This document shows, one piece after another, positions 5,531 through 5,776 of a stretch of DNA of 5,776 nt (the first letter of the stretch is position 1; the number at the start of each line of letters is the position of its first letter). The translations under genes and the position numbers were made by a program. The notes beneath the pieces are model-generated. The model made no database searches. It was not told where the DNA came from and worked only from the letters and a program-made list of their open reading frames with translations. Source of the DNA: Acidiferrobacterales bacterium (lineage in GTDB: Bacteria; Pseudomonadota; Gammaproteobacteria; Acidiferrobacterales; Sulfurifustaceae); NCBI GenBank assembly GCA_919902095.1, contig CAKKQL010000114.1, forward strand, positions 1-5,776. Reading direction: 5' to 3'.

Positions 5531-5776
5531 ATGACCGACCCGCATTCCCAGAAAATTCTCATTCTCGACTTTGGCGCGCAGTACGCCCAGCTGATCGCGC
5601 GGCGCGTGCGTGAGGCCGGCGTGTACTGCGAGTTGTATTCGTGGGACACGTCCATCGAGGAAATAAGGAAGTTCGCGCCGCGCGGTATCATTCTCTCGGG
5701 CGGTCCGGAATCGGTTACGCAGGCGGAGGCCCCGCGCGCACCGCAGGAGATCTTCGACATGAAGATCCCGATTCTC
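5531..5776 (+). CDS. guaA: GMP synthase (glutamine-hydrolysing), N-terminal part
   Basis: GuaA converts XMP to GMP using ATP and glutamine in the cytoplasm, directly after GuaB. Only the first 82 codons are inside the window; the frame is open to the last base. What is seen is the start of the class I glutamine amidotransferase domain: [20 protein letters not shown] (9-28), VYCELYSWD (31-39) and the oxyanion-strand motif [11 protein letters not shown] (52-62). This aligns well with the E. coli N-terminus. The nucleophile Cys, expected a few residues past the edge, and the ATP-pyrophosphatase and dimerisation domains cannot be checked. The ATG at 5531 is the only sensible start; no Shine-Dalgarno lies in the preceding 20 bases. 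The gene is in the same reading frame as guaB, separated by its single TAA and 29 open codons. Confidence 0.96.
   Translation, partial: MTDPHSQKILILDFGAQYAQLIARRVREAGVYCELYSWDTSIEEIRKFAPRGIILSGGPESVTQAEAPRAPQEIFDMKIPIL

Noticed and set aside
4478..5545. Long - strand open frame (355 codons) opposite guaB
   Set aside because: It is antisense to the unambiguous IMP dehydrogenase gene and His/Ala/Arg-rich, typical of a frame complementary to a GC-rich gene.

Overview
The window looks like a chromosomal housekeeping segment from a GC-rich proteobacterium, most likely a gammaproteobacterium. The reasons are the xseA and guaBA genes lying back to back (the divergent order known from Escherichia coli), close residue-level agreement with E. 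coli XseA, GuaB and GuaA, and strong G/C bias at third codon positions. A small lipoprotein resembling the SoxXA-binding (SoxK-type) family hints at a sulfur-oxidising lineage, but that is a weak inference from one short gene.

Layout, left to right. (1) 12-1190, + strand: a membrane-anchored WD40 protein with a proline/alanine-rich linker and seven propeller repeats; its true start could lie left of the window. (2) 1198-2079, - strand: a secreted M23 (LytM-type) metallopeptidase whose stop is 7 bp from the WD40 stop (convergent ends). (3) 2069-3445, - strand: xseA, the large subunit of exonuclease VII; the M23 gene starts with GTG inside the last codons of xseA, so the two form a translationally overlapping pair. 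(4) 3470-3497: a strong intrinsic terminator flanked by A6/T6. (5) 3519-3815, - strand: a 98-residue lipoprotein with a very good ribosome binding site. (6) 3816-3985: a 170-bp divergent intergenic region with a possible promoter for the lipoprotein and a clear sigma70-type promoter for guaB. (7) 3986-5443, + strand: guaB, IMP dehydrogenase. (8) 5444-5530: a gap holding two oppositely oriented arrays of a degenerate 7-bp repeat. (9) 5531 to the window end, + strand: guaA, GMP synthase, only the first 82 codons.

How the genes work together. GuaB makes XMP from IMP and GuaA aminates XMP to GMP, so guaBA is the guanine nucleotide branch. xseA encodes a DNA repair nuclease subunit; the M23 enzyme and the lipoprotein are envelope proteins. 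No CRISPR array, tRNA, rRNA, insertion sequence or phage gene was recognised, and no complete new multi-gene system is evident. The most unusual signals are non-coding: a perfect TATAAT box only 5 nt from the guaB ATG (predicting a leaderless mRNA) lying in a 13-bp palindrome, and the inverted heptad arrays between guaB and guaA.
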